Shown here: positions 13,758 to 14,083 of the stretch, piece by piece
How positions within the stretch are numbered: position 1 is the first letter of the stretch
Layout of the letters: every line of letters starts with the position of its first letter
Assembly (NCBI GenBank): GCA_964415525.1
Contig: CAYQAS010000107.1
Location: 1 to 14,083 of the forward strand
Direction: 5' to 3'
From: CAZPUI01 sp964415525
Lineage (GTDB): Bacteria; Acidobacteriota; Holophagae; Holophagales; Holophagaceae
DNA length: 14,083 nt
Notes under the pieces: generated by a model
What the model was told of the DNA's origin: nothing
Database searches by the model: none
Seen by the model: the letters and a program-made list of their open reading frames with translations, nothing else
Made by a program: the position numbers and the translations under genes

Positions 13758-14083
13758 CTATTTCCAGGACGCCCAGTAGGCCTCGTTCTCCACCCTCGCC
13801 GCCGCGGGAGTCGCCTTGAGCGGGCGAACCGTGTCGAGCATCACCGCCACTTCATCCGTTCGGTCCTTCTGGCGACTGGCGGGAATAGCCTTGGGGTGCG
13901 GCCCATGGTGGATGCCCTGGGGATGCCAGGTGATCATGCCGGGGCCGATGCCCTCGCGGCTGAAGAAGTGGCCGTCGGCGTAGAAGAGCACTTCGTCGTA
14001 GTCGATGTTCGCGTGGTAGAAGGGCACGCGCATGGCGCCTTCCTCCTCCTCGAAGGGCCGGGGCAGGAAGGAGCAGATGACGA
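13758..14083 (-). CDS. hmgA: Homogentisate 1,2-dioxygenase, C-terminal part (5' end outside window)
   Basis: The last 108 residues of a longer protein; the frame is open to the window edge. The sequence PRPFEEEEGAMRVPFYHANIDYDEVLFYADG and HPQGIHHGPHP is characteristic of homogentisate dioxygenase. The first His and the Glu (YH ... DYDE) and the His of GIHHGP correspond to the known iron ligands of the family. The enzyme opens the homogentisate ring to maleylacetoacetate with O2 in tyrosine/phenylalanine breakdown. The tail RTDEVAVMLDTVRPLK also fits. A Met inside the visible part (at 14033) is not the start because the family sequence continues upstream of it. No other gene of the pathway is in the window. 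Confidence 0.93.
   Translation of the reverse strand, partial: VICSFLPRPFEEEEGAMRVPFYHANIDYDEVLFYADGHFFSREGIGPGMITWHPQGIHHGPHPKAIPASRQKDRTDEVAVMLDTVRPLKATPAAARVENEAYWASWK

Overview
The window is GC-rich, densely packed bacterial chromosome of mixed strand orientation. It looks like an ordinary housekeeping and signalling region of a free-living Gram-negative bacterium with periplasmic redox proteins, chemotaxis and aromatic-compound breakdown. The base composition, the style of the Ig-like lipoprotein and the TPR-cyclase architecture would fit Acidobacteriota (Holophaga/Geothrix-like), but that is an inference from memory. No rRNA, tRNA, CRISPR, insertion sequence or phage gene was recognised.

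Layout. Left part (+): the 3' part of a hemN-type coproporphyrinogen III dehydrogenase, then an Old Yellow Enzyme-family alkene reductase. A short intergenic region with a hairpin and a (CCTTCT)n tract separates this from a convergent PPK2 polyphosphate kinase (-). Next comes a + strand run: a thioredoxin-like protein, a Nif3-like metal protein and a membrane-anchored Holliday-junction-resolvase-like nuclease. It leads into an Aer-type aerotaxis receptor that appears to have its own sigma-28 promoter.

Middle part: on the minus strand, a two-gene unit encodes a 55-aa membrane protein and a DsbB-like oxidoreductase. The DsbB-like protein carries an extra transmembrane helix and a large predicted periplasmic propeller-like domain. 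Divergent from this is a 694-aa TPR / Rossmann-like / class III nucleotide cyclase protein whose base-recognition residues differ from those of a standard adenylate cyclase.

Right part: a DinB-family protein (-), a Sel1-repeat protein with an unrecognised N-terminal domain (+), and a stand-alone CheY-like receiver (+). These are followed by a minus-strand series: the C-terminal part of homogentisate 1,2-dioxygenase, a membrane-anchored TPR protein and an Ig-like lipoprotein. The leader of the lipoprotein could fold over its ribosome binding site.

Most genes are recognisable housekeeping or signalling families. The items most worth a second look are the DsbB fusion with its small partner, the cyclase, the sigma-28 promoter in front of the Aer-like gene, the lipoprotein leader and the hexanucleotide tract. 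No gene cluster typical of a defence or mobile system was found. There is no gene-free stretch longer than about 300 bases; the longest gap (about 174 bases, after the Aer-like gene) holds only weak hairpins.
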